Assembly (NCBI RefSeq): GCF_900098925.1
Contig: NZ_LT622359.1
Span: forward strand, 279,414-343,413
Source of the DNA: Bacillus massiliglaciei
GTDB lineage: Bacteria > Bacillota > Bacilli > Bacillales > DSM-1321
DNA length: 64,000 bases
Direction of reading: 5' to 3'
Positions 9,056 through 17,856 of the stretch are shown one piece after another. Made by a program: the position numbers and the translations under genes. The notes under the pieces were generated by a model, which saw only the letters and a program-made list of their open reading frames with translations, did not search any database and had not been told where the DNA came from. The stretch's first letter is position 1. Every line of letters starts with the position of its first letter.

Positions 9056-9082
9056 GATGCATTTCTGCATGAAATACCTTAT

Positions 9083-9277
9083 TTACTTATGAATCGCTTT
9101 CACTCTGCCAACCTGTCCGTCGGTCAGTCTCACCTTAATGCCATGAGGATGGCTGCTTGAATTTGTCAGTATGTCTTTGACAATTCCGGAAGTCAGCTTT
9201 CCAGTGCGCTGATCCGCTTTGAGAACGATATCGACAGATGCGCCAGGTGTAATGTCTTTTCTGTTTTGTCCGTTCAT
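9083..9277 (-). CDS. ywbE: YwbE family protein
   Basis: A 64-residue YwbE-type protein: DITPGASVDIVLKADQRTGKLTSGIVKDILT then HPHGIKVRLTDGQVGRVK. The family is a short OB/KOW-like conserved protein of unknown role. The chosen ATG begins the conserved part; 28 extra codons are open upstream but are not family-like. Its ribosome-binding site is poor (AGGAAAG 13 nt away). It lies immediately beyond the end of the yhfW-like gene on the same strand, with almost no gap if the longer frame were used, so co-transcription with yhfW is likely. Confidence 0.8.
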   Translation of the reverse strand: MNGQNRKDITPGASVDIVLKADQRTGKLTSGIVKDILTNSSSHPHGIKVRLTDGQVGRVKAIHK

Positions 9278-9364
9278 ATTGCATCCCAACTTTCCTGTGT
9301 ATTCTGCTGATAATGAGGCAGGCAGTATATTCAGTATAAGCGAAAATGGACATTCGGACATGTC

Positions 9365-10888
9365 TTATTCCATGCTGATCTTTTTAAGAGGCTCCACAGC
9401 CGGTCCTTCCAGAACGTCTCCATCGACCGAGAAGCGGGAGCCGTGACATGGGCAGTCCCAGGTTCTTTCTCCATTGTTCCATGCTAGTTCACAGCCCATA
9501 TGGGTGCATGTAGAGTCTACTAAATGGATTTGCCCTTGCTGATCGCGATAGCAGCCAGCCTTGCTTCCGTTCACTTTCACAATGGCTCCTTCGCCGTTTT
9601 TGATGTCCTTAGGGCTTTTGTCAACCATCGCAAATTTTCCGGCTACGAAATGTTTAGCCACGTCCGCATTATCTTTCACCAGCTGCCCGATTCCTTTTAG
9701 TCTTGAAGGATCGAACAGTTCAAAATAAGGGTTCTCCTTCTTTAATATGCGGTCTGTCATAATTTTTGCTGCGATTGTCCCGTTTGTCATGCCCCATTTC
9801 GCAAATCCCGTGGCAATTTGGATATTGGGATGGTTTGAGGTAGGGGGACCAATGAATGGGAGACTGTCCTGTGTTTGCAAATCTTGTGCGGACCATCTGT
9901 ACGGAATCGATTGAACGCCGAGGTAGTGTTCAGTGAAATCCTGTAAATCCTCGTAATAATTATGGGTCGGCACCCCTTGTCCGGTCTTGTGGTTTCCGCC
10001 GCCGACAAGGACTAGCTTTTTCCCATTATAATTTGTGTAGCGAAGGGAACGGGAAGGAGTGTCAACGCTGTAATACATACCTTCTGGATAGTCTGTTTCT
10101 GTTTCTGCCGCCAGCACATAGGAACGTTCAGCATGCATTCTGGCAAAGAACCAGCCCATTTCATCATTGAAAGGAAAGTGAGTGGCTGTAATGACATGAT
10201 CAGCTGAAATAGTATGGCCGTTCTCCGTTATAATGGCAGGCTTTTCACCATCTTCTATTTTCATGGCTGTTGTCTGTTCATAAAGCTTGATTCCTGCCTC
10301 GGTAATGGGAGGAAGGAGAGCCTCTAAATATTTAAGCGGATGGAACTGTGCTTGATTTTTCATTGTAAGTGAGGCGATACAGGGGATTGTAAATGGAATC
10401 TCCTCTGAAAAATCACCGTCAATTCCCAATTTGCTGTAGGCTTCGAACTCATCCTGGAGTTTTTTCGCCATCTTTTCAGAATTTGTGTAAAGAATAGCAT
10501 CTTGGGATTTGAAATCACAGTTAATCTCATTCTTTTCCACTAATGAACGGATAAATTGAATGGCTTCTTTATTCGCCTGATAATACAGACGGGCTTTTTC
10601 TTCCCCATGTTTCTTAATGAGCTGGTCATACACCATCCCATGCTGTGCAGTTATTTTGGCAGTTGTATGTCCGGTTGTTCCATTTAAAATTTCTCCGGCT
10701 TCAATGAGTACTGCCTGAATCCCGTGCTGAGACAGTAAGTAGGCAGAAGTAATCCCCGTGATTCCGCCGCCTACAATTACAACATCTGTGTCAATATCAT
10801 GATCGAGCTTCGGGAATGTTGGAAGTTGTGTGCTCTCACGCCAGTATGGTTCGGGATATTTCGGTAATTGCCTGCTATGCTTGACCAT
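9365..10888 (-). CDS. yhfW: FAD-dependent oxidoreductase with Rieske domain (YhfW-like)
   Basis: A 507-residue two-domain redox protein. The N-terminal DAO-type FAD domain has the dinucleotide motif DVVIVGGGITGITSAYLL at about residues 34-53. The C-terminal Rieske [2Fe-2S] domain (from about residue 435) has both ligand pairs in CTHMGC and CPCHGS. The same arrangement occurs in B. subtilis YhfW. Substrate unknown; amino-group oxidation is typical of the DAO fold. Both cofactor sites are intact. The region upstream is AT-rich and leads to the partition iterons. Confidence 0.88.
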   Translation of the reverse strand: MVKHSRQLPKYPEPYWRESTQLPTFPKLDHDIDTDVVIVGGGITGITSAYLLSQHGIQAVLIEAGEILNGTTGHTTAKITAQHGMVYDQLIKKHGEEKARLYYQANKEAIQFIRSLVEKNEINCDFKSQDAILYTNSEKMAKKLQDEFEAYSKLGIDGDFSEEIPFTIPCIASLTMKNQAQFHPLKYLEALLPPITEAGIKLYEQTTAMKIEDGEKPAIITENGHTISADHVITATHFPFNDEMGWFFARMHAERSYVLAAETETDYPEGMYYSVDTPSRSLRYTNYNGKKLVLVGGGNHKTGQGVPTHNYYEDLQDFTEHYLGVQSIPYRWSAQDLQTQDSLPFIGPPTSNHPNIQIATGFAKWGMTNGTIAAKIMTDRILKKENPYFELFDPSRLKGIGQLVKDNADVAKHFVAGKFAMVDKSPKDIKNGEGAIVKVNGSKAGCYRDQQGQIHLVDSTCTHMGCELAWNNGERTWDCPCHGSRFSVDGDVLEGPAVEPLKKISME

Positions 10889-11047
10889 TTCTTTCCCTCC
10901 GTTTTATCTGCATAATAAATCATTTTTTAGATTTTAAACATTTGACCATTAATTACCATACCCATTTTTTTATTAATTTACGCACAAACCAGATTTCTTA
11001 AAAATACTCAGATAGAAAAAGAAGAAGGATAAAAAGAAAATGATGAT

Positions 11048-11185
11048 GTTTACACTTTTTGTATACAAGTAAACAAATATGTTTTCAAGTAAACAATAAG
11101 TGTAAACATGTAAACAAAAGTGTATACATATTGATTTAAAGGGATGTGTACACCTTTGTATCTTTTGTATACCGATTTGTTTACA
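11048..11185. repeat. Iteron cluster, candidate centromere/operator of the ParM-ParR locus
   Basis: Ten copies of a heptamer close to GTWWACA lie at 11048, 11061, 11069, 11089, 11102, 11110, 11122, 11146 (GTGTACA), 11167 (GTATACC) and 11179. The first three are repeated with identical spacing 41 bp later (11089, 11102, 11110), about four helical turns. The array sits just upstream of an actin-like gene and a ribbon-helix-helix gene, where type II partition systems have parC and where ParR binds and represses. The stretch 10889-11047 before it is AT-rich and holds nothing else I recognise; 11186-11309 is leader. Confidence 0.65.
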
Positions 11186-11309
11186 AGATTAATTCATAAT
11201 CAGCTACTAATGGAGGATTGACCGGGGTGGTAATATTTCCTATGATGAAGATAGGCAGATGATGATTAGGTTTCTGTCTGCTATAAATGATAAAGGAGAT
11301 GTTGAAGAA

Positions 11310-12506
11310 ATGAGCCATTCAAGAGTAGCGGCTGTGGATGTCGGTAATGATGCGATTAAAGCGTTATTTGGAAAACTGGATTCTGAATTATATATACCAA
11401 ATGTGATTGCTAGAGATATAGAGGACAGGCCTGTTATTGGAATTGAGGAGCTTGACCAAAAAGATCCGCTCGAAGGGATACATATTAGAGTGCACTCCCC
11501 TGCCCTTTTAGATAATAATGCGATATACAGAGTGGGTAACTTGGCTACAAAGAGTGATAATCCTTCTGAACTAGATATGGGCAGCAGCAAGTCAGAAGAA
11601 GACCAAACGCTTGTCATGCTATTTACGGCTTTGGCTTTGGATGCTGTAAAAGAAGAGAACGGGAATATCTTCAAAAAAGTAAATAACGTAGTAGAAGCGA
11701 ACTATACATTGGGAACAGGACTTCCTTTACGTGAAGTAAAAGAAGGTAAAGATGTTGGATACCGTTCGAAACTTCTAGGATCTGTTCACCAGGTTGAATT
11801 CCTGATTACACCGAAGTATCAGGGCATTAAGGTTAATATTAAATTTGATGAAGTGAAAGTATACCCGGAAGGATTTGCCGCTTATATCAATCTAGTAATG
11901 GATAGTGATTTGAATATCATTAACCGTGACTTGATTGACAAGCCAATTCTTATTCAGGATATCGGCGGCCTTTCTACTGATATTGCTGTTATCAAAAACC
12001 GCCGGGTAGATGATGATAAAGCGCAGGGCTTTAACTTGGGAGTTGCAGAAGCGTTAGAATCCATCCGCGAGGAAATCAGGAAGAAGCACGGAGTAGAGCT
12101 GGACAGCCGAAGAGATGTAGTGGAGATTATTACGAAGAAAAATGACCGCAATCATATTATGGTGCGCGGAAGCCGTACGAATGTTCACGATATTGTGGAC
12201 AGGATTTTAGGAGAATTGGCCAAGAAGCAATACCGTCATCTCCGAAATGTATGGCAAAAAAATTCCCAGACAGAAATCTGCTATTTTGTCGGAGGCGGTT
12301 CTGTCGTATTGAAAGATTACTTAAAAACATTGAACAATAATTTTGATGGATATAACATTGATTTCTTTGAGGATGAAAAGGAAAGTATCTGGATGATGGC
12401 CAATGCTTATTATAAGTTGATCAGTGATCATCTGCGCCGTGAAAATAAAGAGCAGCAGGCTTCTGACAAAAAGAAAGAACAAGTAGCAAGTCCTGTTAAG
12501 AAATAG
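11310..12506 (+). CDS. ParM/Alp-type actin-like ATPase
   Basis: A 398-residue actin-fold ATPase of the ParM/StbA/Alp group. Phosphate-1 motif at residues 10-17 (DVGNDAIK), phosphate-2 motif at 217-224 (DIGGLSTD) and adenosine motif at 327-331 (VGGGS) are intact. The last 25 residues are charged and probably disordered. Such proteins polymerise with ATP and push DNA apart when captured by a ParR-bound centromere. The ATG chosen has AAAGGAGAT at 9 nt; the frame is open 17 codons further upstream without a site. It is followed 8 bp later by a ParR-like gene and preceded by iterons. No plasmid replication gene is in the window, so the locus is apparently chromosomal. Confidence 0.82.
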   Translation: MSHSRVAAVDVGNDAIKALFGKLDSELYIPNVIARDIEDRPVIGIEELDQKDPLEGIHIRVHSPALLDNNAIYRVGNLATKSDNPSELDMGSSKSEEDQTLVMLFTALALDAVKEENGNIFKKVNNVVEANYTLGTGLPLREVKEGKDVGYRSKLLGSVHQVEFLITPKYQGIKVNIKFDEVKVYPEGFAAYINLVMDSDLNIINRDLIDKPILIQDIGGLSTDIAVIKNRRVDDDKAQGFNLGVAEALESIREEIRKKHGVELDSRRDVVEIITKKNDRNHIMVRGSRTNVHDIVDRILGELAKKQYRHLRNVWQKNSQTEICYFVGGGSVVLKDYLKTLNNNFDGYNIDFFEDEKESIWMMANAYYKLISDHLRRENKEQQASDKKKEQVASPVKK

Positions 12507-12514
12507 GAAACAGA

Positions 12515-13075
12515 ATGAAAAAAAATTCTGTTCCTGAGATAAAAAGAGGCCAAGCTATCACTTTCCGTATTCCTCAGGATACACCGGACCATGTTTTACG
12601 GCAGCTTCAAAAGCTTAAAGAAACAGAACGCCGAAACTTTTCTAGTAAACTGGCAGAAATGGTTCTGCAGGGCGTTCAACGATCAAACCATCAGGACAGG
12701 GAACTTGTTACGCTCCCCCTTCCGCATCAGTTAAGCAAGTCACAGCGGGATTGGCTGAAGCATGCTCATTCTGAAGCTTTGCTTGGAACTATCCTGTACA
12801 ACCTGCTTTCTGATCCGCTTAGAGCGACCGCTTTATTGACTTCGCTGAATGGGTCCTCTTCGATACCGGAGCCTGAGCCAATCAGGGAAATCGAAAAAGA
12901 GCCGGTTCAGGAGTCAGCGGAAGTCAAAGACGAAGCCAATGATGAATTGGACGAGCTGGCTTTCGACGATTTCACATGGGAATCATCTGAATCCGAAAAA
13001 GCAGAAAAACCAGAAAAACCAGAAGAACAGCTGGATGATTTGCTTGGAGATTTCCTTGCACAAATGAATAAATAA
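12515..13075 (+). CDS. ParR-like ribbon-helix-helix adaptor protein
   Basis: A 186-residue protein. Residues 10-58 fit a ribbon-helix-helix DNA-binding fold: the strand AITFRIP is followed by helices in HVLRQLQKLKETERRNFSSK and LAEMVLQGV. The C-terminal 70 residues are very acidic with repeated EKPEKPEE and end in an amphipathic stretch LDDLLGDFLAQMNK, the kind of tail that ParR uses to bind ParM filaments. Its position right after a ParM-like gene supports the role. Identification rests on pattern and context, not on close similarity to a named ParR. Confidence 0.65.
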   Translation: MKKNSVPEIKRGQAITFRIPQDTPDHVLRQLQKLKETERRNFSSKLAEMVLQGVQRSNHQDRELVTLPLPHQLSKSQRDWLKHAHSEALLGTILYNLLSDPLRATALLTSLNGSSSIPEPEPIREIEKEPVQESAEVKDEANDELDELAFDDFTWESSESEKAEKPEKPEEQLDDLLGDFLAQMNK

Positions 13076-13076
13076 G

Positions 13077-13109
13077 AAAGGCCGTGCGGTGAAAACCGGA
13101 CGGCTTTTC
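13077..13109 (+). terminator. Terminator of the par-like operon
   Basis: AAAGGCCGTGCGGT folds onto ACCGGACGGCTTTT around GAAA with one G-G mismatch, followed by a short T run, 2 bp after the ParR-like stop codon. Confidence 0.75.
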
Positions 13110-13243
13110 TTATTTATTGCCCTATCACAGTCTTCGAAGAATTGTAAATTTCCCTATTTAGGGGTTTTCCTGTAAGGACAATGATATACTAAGCAAAACA
13201 GCTCAAGATGAAGCTGAAATGAAATAAAGAGGGTAGGCATTTC

Positions 13244-14758
13244 ATGAAAACATTCAAGAGTCTTGGCATCAGCCGGGAGATTGGTGAAATATTAGAGAAA
13301 AACGGGATAAATGAACCAACGCCGATTCAAGAAAAAGCAATTCCAGAGGTGCTGCAGGGTTATGATGTCATTGCAAAGGCCCAGACCGGAACTGGAAAGA
13401 CACTTGCGTTCCTGCTTCCTATTTTAGAAAAACTAGAACCAGAGGCAGAGCAGATTCAAGGGTTGATTGTAACGCCGACAAGGGAACTTGCTATTCAAAT
13501 CACTTCTGAAGTCCAGAAGTTCACTGATGACATTCCTCATCTACAAGTATTGGCGGTTTATGGGGGCCAGGATGTTGAGCAGCAGCTCAGAAAGCTGAAA
13601 CATAACATTTCTATAGTCGTAGCAACCCCTGGAAGGCTCCTGGATCATTTGAGAAGGGAATCCATTGATTTATCCGGTGTTAAAACATTGGTACTGGATG
13701 AGGCTGATCAAATGCTGCATATTGGTTTTTTACCGGAAGTGGAAGATATTATCTCCAGCTTGCCGAAAGAGCGGCAAATGCTCCTTTTTTCGGCGACCAT
13801 GCCTGCGCAGGTACAATCTTTGGCGAAGCGATTTATGCACGAACCTAAAACGGTCGAGATCAAAACAAAGCAAGTGACGGTCAAGCAAATCCGTCAGCTT
13901 GTCGTAGAGACAACGGACCGGGCTAAACAGGACTCTTTGATTAAGATTATGCGGGAGGAACAGCCTTTTCTGGCCATTATCTTCTGCCGGACGAAGCGCC
14001 GGGTTTCTAAGCTGAATGATGCCTTGAAATCAGCGGGATTCCTGTCTGAGGAACTTCACGGAGACGTTACTCAAGCCAAGCGGGAAAGAGTCATGAAAAG
14101 TTTCCGGGAAGCTAAAATTCAATATTTGGTAGCTACGGATGTGGCGGCGAGAGGATTGGATATTGAAGGCGTAACCCATGTGTTCAATTATGATGTGCCG
14201 GAAGATGCCGAAAGTTATATTCATCGGATTGGCCGTACAGGAAGAGCGGGCGAACATGGTTTAGCGGTAACATTTATAGCAGCGAAAGACATCCGCCAGC
14301 TTGAACAGATTGAAGCAGAAATTTCCATGAAAATTGAACGCAGGCAAATTGAAGGTATGAAAATGATACAGCGTTCCGAACGGCAAGAGGACCGGCGCAA
14401 AAAGGCTGATCTTGAGCCGCGGCATATCGTAGAACGCAAGCGGTCAAGGGAAAGGGTCGAAGGACGGACAGATAAAGAAGAGACAAGCGGGGAAAGGACA
14501 CGGAGATTAAAGCGGCAAAAACGGCAGTCAGAGGGGAGCGAAGGTTTTCGTGAGCCTCGCCAAGGGCGAAGCAAAAGCAGGTCAGGTTCCGATCAAGCAG
14601 GAGAACTTACTGGAAGAGGCCCGAGGAAACGGAACGCTGCGAAAGAAGAGAGACGTTCTTCGGAAGGGCGCAGCAGACGTTCTTCAGAAGGCCGTCCAAA
14701 CGAAAGAAACAGCCGCGGATCCGGTAGAAGTCAGGGACGAGGCGGACGCCAAAGGTAA
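13244..14758 (+). CDS. DEAD-box ATP-dependent RNA helicase
   Basis: A 504-residue RNA helicase. Q motif (NEPTPIQ), motif I AQTGTGKT at residues 46-53, PTRELA, DEAD in [13 protein letters not shown], and HRIGRTGR are all present. From about residue 365 the protein becomes strongly basic. The last 100 residues are rich in Arg, Ser and Gly with duplicated [16 protein letters not shown], likely a flexible RNA-binding tail. It probably remodels rRNA or mRNA, especially in the cold, as for Bacillus Csh proteins; which paralogue it is cannot be told. The ribosome-binding site is GAGGGTAGG. It ends at its own terminator. Confidence 0.92.
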   Translation: MKTFKSLGISREIGEILEKNGINEPTPIQEKAIPEVLQGYDVIAKAQTGTGKTLAFLLPILEKLEPEAEQIQGLIVTPTRELAIQITSEVQKFTDDIPHLQVLAVYGGQDVEQQLRKLKHNISIVVATPGRLLDHLRRESIDLSGVKTLVLDEADQMLHIGFLPEVEDIISSLPKERQMLLFSATMPAQVQSLAKRFMHEPKTVEIKTKQVTVKQIRQLVVETTDRAKQDSLIKIMREEQPFLAIIFCRTKRRVSKLNDALKSAGFLSEELHGDVTQAKRERVMKSFREAKIQYLVATDVAARGLDIEGVTHVFNYDVPEDAESYIHRIGRTGRAGEHGLAVTFIAAKDIRQLEQIEAEISMKIERRQIEGMKMIQRSERQEDRRKKADLEPRHIVERKRSRERVEGRTDKEETSGERTRRLKRQKRQSEGSEGFREPRQGRSKSRSGSDQAGELTGRGPRKRNAAKEERRSSEGRSRRSSEGRPNERNSRGSGRSQGRGGRQR

Positions 14759-14792
14759 AACGCTAAGATTTATAATCTATATTGAATGGGCT

Positions 14793-14822
14793 AAAACCAG
14801 CAGACTGTCTGCTGGTTTTTTT
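14793..14822 (+). terminator. Terminator of the helicase gene
   Basis: AAAACCAGCAGAC and GTCTGCTGGTTTTTTT form a near-perfect stem with almost no loop beyond the centre, followed by seven T. Confidence 0.85.
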
Positions 14823-14858
14823 ATGCGAATTCCGTACTGCTTTCGGGCTTAGGAATGC

Positions 14859-14895
14859 TAAGCCTAAGGTCTTATCCCAAAATATAGCTTGGGAT
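14859..14895 (+). promoter_or_regulatory. Two adjoining inverted repeats upstream of liaI, candidate LiaR box
   Basis: TAAGCCTAAGGTCTTA (14859-14874) is an imperfect palindrome and ATCCCAA-8-TTGGGAT (14874-14895) a perfect one, 58-94 bp before the liaI start. In B. subtilis the LiaR response regulator activates liaI from an inverted repeat in this position. Which repeat is the operator is not decided by the sequence. Confidence 0.45.
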
Positions 14896-14952
14896 CCTTA
14901 TAGGAAAGCACGTGAAGAGATAAGCTTGAAATATAGAAAGGAGGAACAAGAC

Positions 14953-15297
14953 ATGAAGAAATTTGGCTTGTTTATGATCGGACTTATCGCCTTGATCATT
15001 TTGATTGCGAATGCAGGTCCTTTAATCAGTCTGGCAATCTGTTTAACGATTCTGTATTACGCTTTTAAACAATTCATGAAAAGCGAAACAACAGGCGGGA
15101 AAATTGCCTGGGGAATAATCTCTCTGATTGTGCTGTCAATGGCTGTCTCGCATGCGCCGGCTATTTTAGGAATCGCTGCAGCTCTGCTTCTTTATTATGT
15201 ATATAAGAAGTGGAATGAGGAGGAGAAACGTGTGAACCAAGACGAAGATCCTTTTGTGAATTTTGAAAAAGAATGGAAAGAAATCACTAAAAATTAA
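14953..15297 (+). CDS. liaI: LiaI-like small membrane protein
   Basis: A 114-residue membrane protein with about three hydrophobic segments (residues 5-22, 25-38 and 52-80) and a charged tail. It is recognised by position as the first gene of a lia operon and by size; B. subtilis LiaI anchors LiaH at the membrane under envelope stress. The ATG has an ideal AAAGGAGG at 8 nt. Frames open further upstream run through the helicase terminator and are not real. liaH follows after 13 bp. Confidence 0.78.
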   Translation: MKKFGLFMIGLIALIILIANAGPLISLAICLTILYYAFKQFMKSETTGGKIAWGIISLIVLSMAVSHAPAILGIAAALLLYYVYKKWNEEEKRVNQDEDPFVNFEKEWKEITKN

Positions 15298-15310
15298 AGA
15301 GGTGTTATGC

Positions 15311-15961
15311 ATGAATTTATTTACAAGAATTAAAGATACAATCTCAGCAGACTTTCATGATCTGCTGGATAAGAAAGAGCGGAAAAACCCAACGGGGTTA
15401 TTAAATCAGTATATTCGGCAATGTGAAAAGGAGACAGAAAAGGTTGGACAGCTGGCTGAAAGGCAGAAAATATTGAAAGATGAGTTCAGCAGGGAATTGG
15501 AGCAGGCCGAGTATCTGGCAGAAAAGCGAAAGCGCCAGGCTGTTATTGCAAAACAATCCTCCGAAATGGAATTGGCAGAATTTGCGGTTCAGGAAAGCAG
15601 CTATTATGAGGACCGGGCGGAATACCTTAAGCAGGCGTTAGACAGGACAAAGCTTCAGCAGGAGGAACTGGAAAGAAAATACGAAGAAATGAAACGTAAA
15701 CTGAAAGATATGCATGTAAAGCGGCTGGAATTGATGGGGAGGGAAAATATGGCTAATGCAAACAGCCGGGTGAATCAAGTCCTCCATTCGGAAAGTCGGA
15801 GTTTGCAGCCGGCAGACAGGTTTACAGAACTGGAAAGCTATTTTGAGAGAATGGAACATCAAATGAATCATTCTTATAATCAGCATACCATTGACACGAG
15901 GATTGAGTTGCTTGAAAAGAAGAATAAGGAAGCTGAAACCTCCTTGTCTCTTGAAAAATGA
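15311..15961 (+). CDS. liaH: PspA/IM30 family protein LiaH
   Basis: A 216-residue, almost wholly alpha-helical coiled-coil protein of the PspA/Vipp1 family. It begins MNLFTRIKDTISADFHDLLDK, the short amphipathic membrane-binding helix of the family, and has the expected long E/K/Q-rich hairpin. It forms rings that protect a damaged membrane. The start has AAAGAGGTG. It is second in the liaIHFSR operon, followed by a weak hairpin that probably lowers expression of liaFSR. Confidence 0.88.
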   Translation: MNLFTRIKDTISADFHDLLDKKERKNPTGLLNQYIRQCEKETEKVGQLAERQKILKDEFSRELEQAEYLAEKRKRQAVIAKQSSEMELAEFAVQESSYYEDRAEYLKQALDRTKLQQEELERKYEEMKRKLKDMHVKRLELMGRENMANANSRVNQVLHSESRSLQPADRFTELESYFERMEHQMNHSYNQHTIDTRIELLEKKNKEAETSLSLEK

Positions 15962-16015
15962 AAACGGCAGATCCTCGAGAGAGTACTAAAAGCATCTTAG
16001 TCATGTTATTCTTAG

Positions 16016-16040
16016 AAGGCGCAGATTTCTGGGCCTTTTA
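16016..16040 (+). terminator. Weak hairpin between liaH and liaF
   Basis: AAGGC-G-CAG and CTG-G-GCCTTTT form a stem with one G-G mismatch and a short T run. In B. subtilis most transcription stops after liaH. This hairpin may play that partial-termination role. Confidence 0.4.
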
Positions 16041-16069
16041 AGAGTTTTACAAGCAAGGGGGAACCGGGT

Positions 16070-16813
16070 TTGGACAAAGTGAAAACAGATTATATAGGAT
16101 GGATTTTTCTAGTCGGGATTGTCCTGTTAGTATTGGAATTGTCCTTTTTTGACGGAGGACCCTTATTTTCCCTTGCGGTTTCGGCTGCCCTGATCTATTT
16201 GGGCAGAAAGTTCAAGAAACGGATCATAGGAAAAATGATGTTCTATATTGGTGTTTTTTCCATGATTATTACCGTGTTGAATATGTACTTCTTTAAGTTT
16301 TTTCTTTTGGCCATTTTACTCTATCTGCTGCTGTCTTATTATCAATCGAAGAAACATCCAAAATGGATTAAACCGCTCTTGCATGCAGATAGCGATTCTG
16401 GAAATGAGGACAAGAAAGAAACGATTATAAAAAAGAACCCGCTTTTTGAAAATAAATTATTTGGGCATCAAAGCACGCCTGACCATGTCTATGAATGGGA
16501 TTCTATTAATATTCAGGATGCAATTGGTGATGCTGTTGTAGATTTAAGCAATACGATTCTCCCTAAAGGCGATTCGGTTATTTCAATCCGTAAAATGGCC
16601 GGCAATATTACTGTTCTTGTTCCTTATGGGGTAGGGATTCATGTTCATCACTCAGTTATCGCAGGAAGAGCAATTATTTTTGAAAACAGACCGGAATCAA
16701 GAGTATTTAATCAGCTGATCTCCTGTCATACTGAGGACTTTGGAGAGGCGGTACAAAGGATTCATATCATTACCTCTGTGATTGTTGGGGATTTAGAGGT
16801 GAAACGAATATGA
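16070..16813 (+). CDS. liaF: LiaF, inhibitor of the LiaRS two-component system
   Basis: A 247-residue protein with four predicted membrane segments in residues 8-110 and a C-terminal soluble domain (about 145-247; DAVVDLSNTILPKGDSVISI, IRKMAGNITVLVPYGVGIHV) typical of the LiaF/VraT family. It holds LiaS in its phosphatase state until the envelope is stressed. The start is a TTG preceded by AAGGGGG. It overlaps liaS by 4 bp, so the two are translationally coupled. liaG, present in B. subtilis, is missing here. Confidence 0.88.
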   Translation: MDKVKTDYIGWIFLVGIVLLVLELSFFDGGPLFSLAVSAALIYLGRKFKKRIIGKMMFYIGVFSMIITVLNMYFFKFFLLAILLYLLLSYYQSKKHPKWIKPLLHADSDSGNEDKKETIIKKNPLFENKLFGHQSTPDHVYEWDSINIQDAIGDAVVDLSNTILPKGDSVISIRKMAGNITVLVPYGVGIHVHHSVIAGRAIIFENRPESRVFNQLISCHTEDFGEAVQRIHIITSVIVGDLEVKRI

Positions 16814-17856
16814 ACATGAATCTGATGACCCGCCATATTATAACAGCCTTACTCGTTTCTTTTTTTACCTCTCTAGCGGTCGCAGCCATTGTTTTTTATT
16901 CATTTCCGCTGGCGGACTGGAAATGGCTGTGGGAGAGACATCTGATGGGACTTCCGTTTATCATCTTCCTGCCGGCATTGACCATGACAGCTGGTCTCGT
17001 ATACGGCGTTTCTGCGGGTACGTATTGGAAAAGGCAGCTGCGGATGCTTGAGGATGATCTTTATCTTCTTGAGCAGGGGCGTCCGTTTTCCAAGAGGGAC
17101 TATACCATCCAAGAATGGAAGGACATGTCGGAAAGAATTTTCCGAATCCACAGGCAGGTCAGTGAACAGGTTAAATTATCTCAAAAGCTGGCAAGTGAAA
17201 AAGCAGCTGGACAGGAACAAAAGATTCAAGAAATCATTTCTCAGGAGCGCAATCGGCTGGCGAGGGATTTACACGACTCAGTGAGCCAGCAGTTATTTGC
17301 TGCTTCTATGCTGATGTCTGCCCTGACAGAATCCAAGAAGGCGGATCATCGTGAAATAAAGCAATTAAAGCGGGTAGAAGAAGTCATTCATCAAACTCAG
17401 CTTGAAATGAGAGCATTGCTCCTCCATTTGCGGCCATTTGCCCTCAAAGGCAAAAGCTTGAAGGAAGGAATAGAAGAGCTGCTTGAAGAATTATCCCAGA
17501 AAGTGATGATGGATATCAGCTGGAAACTGGAGACCATTCCTTTGGATAAAGGTTTAGAAGATCATCTATTCAGGATTTTACAGGAATCCATTTCTAATAC
17601 ATTGAGGCATGCGAAAGCAGATTCACTGGAAGTGCTTCTGATCGCCAGGGATGGAATGGTGATTATGCGCATGATTGATGATGGAATAGGGTTTCAGGTG
17701 GAAGGCTCAAAAGCAGGTTCATATGGTTTGCAAAATATGTATGAACGGGCTGTCGAGCTTGGCGGGACGATGAAGGTAATCAGTGTGCCGGACCAGGGAA
17801 CAAGGCTTGAAGTGAAAATACCGTTATTATATCAAGAAGGTGAAAAGGATGATTAG
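16810..17856 (+). CDS. liaS: LiaS sensor histidine kinase
   Basis: A 348-residue NarL-group sensor kinase. There are two membrane segments (about 8-30 and 46-68) with a very short external loop, the intramembrane-sensing layout. A linker follows, then HisKA_3 with the phospho-accepting His155 in RDLHDSVSQQ, and an HATPase_c domain with ESISNTLRHAKA (N box) and DDGIGF (G1 box). It phosphorylates LiaR. liaF overlaps its start and liaR overlaps its end. Confidence 0.92.
   Translation: MNMNLMTRHIITALLVSFFTSLAVAAIVFYSFPLADWKWLWERHLMGLPFIIFLPALTMTAGLVYGVSAGTYWKRQLRMLEDDLYLLEQGRPFSKRDYTIQEWKDMSERIFRIHRQVSEQVKLSQKLASEKAAGQEQKIQEIISQERNRLARDLHDSVSQQLFAASMLMSALTESKKADHREIKQLKRVEEVIHQTQLEMRALLLHLRPFALKGKSLKEGIEELLEELSQKVMMDISWKLETIPLDKGLEDHLFRILQESISNTLRHAKADSLEVLLIARDGMVIMRMIDDGIGFQVEGSKAGSYGLQNMYERAVELGGTMKVISVPDQGTRLEVKIPLLYQEGEKDD

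Noticed and set aside
11048-11185. Plasmid replication origin with iterons
   Set aside because: No replication initiator gene nearby; adjacency to ParM/ParR-like genes fits a partition site better.
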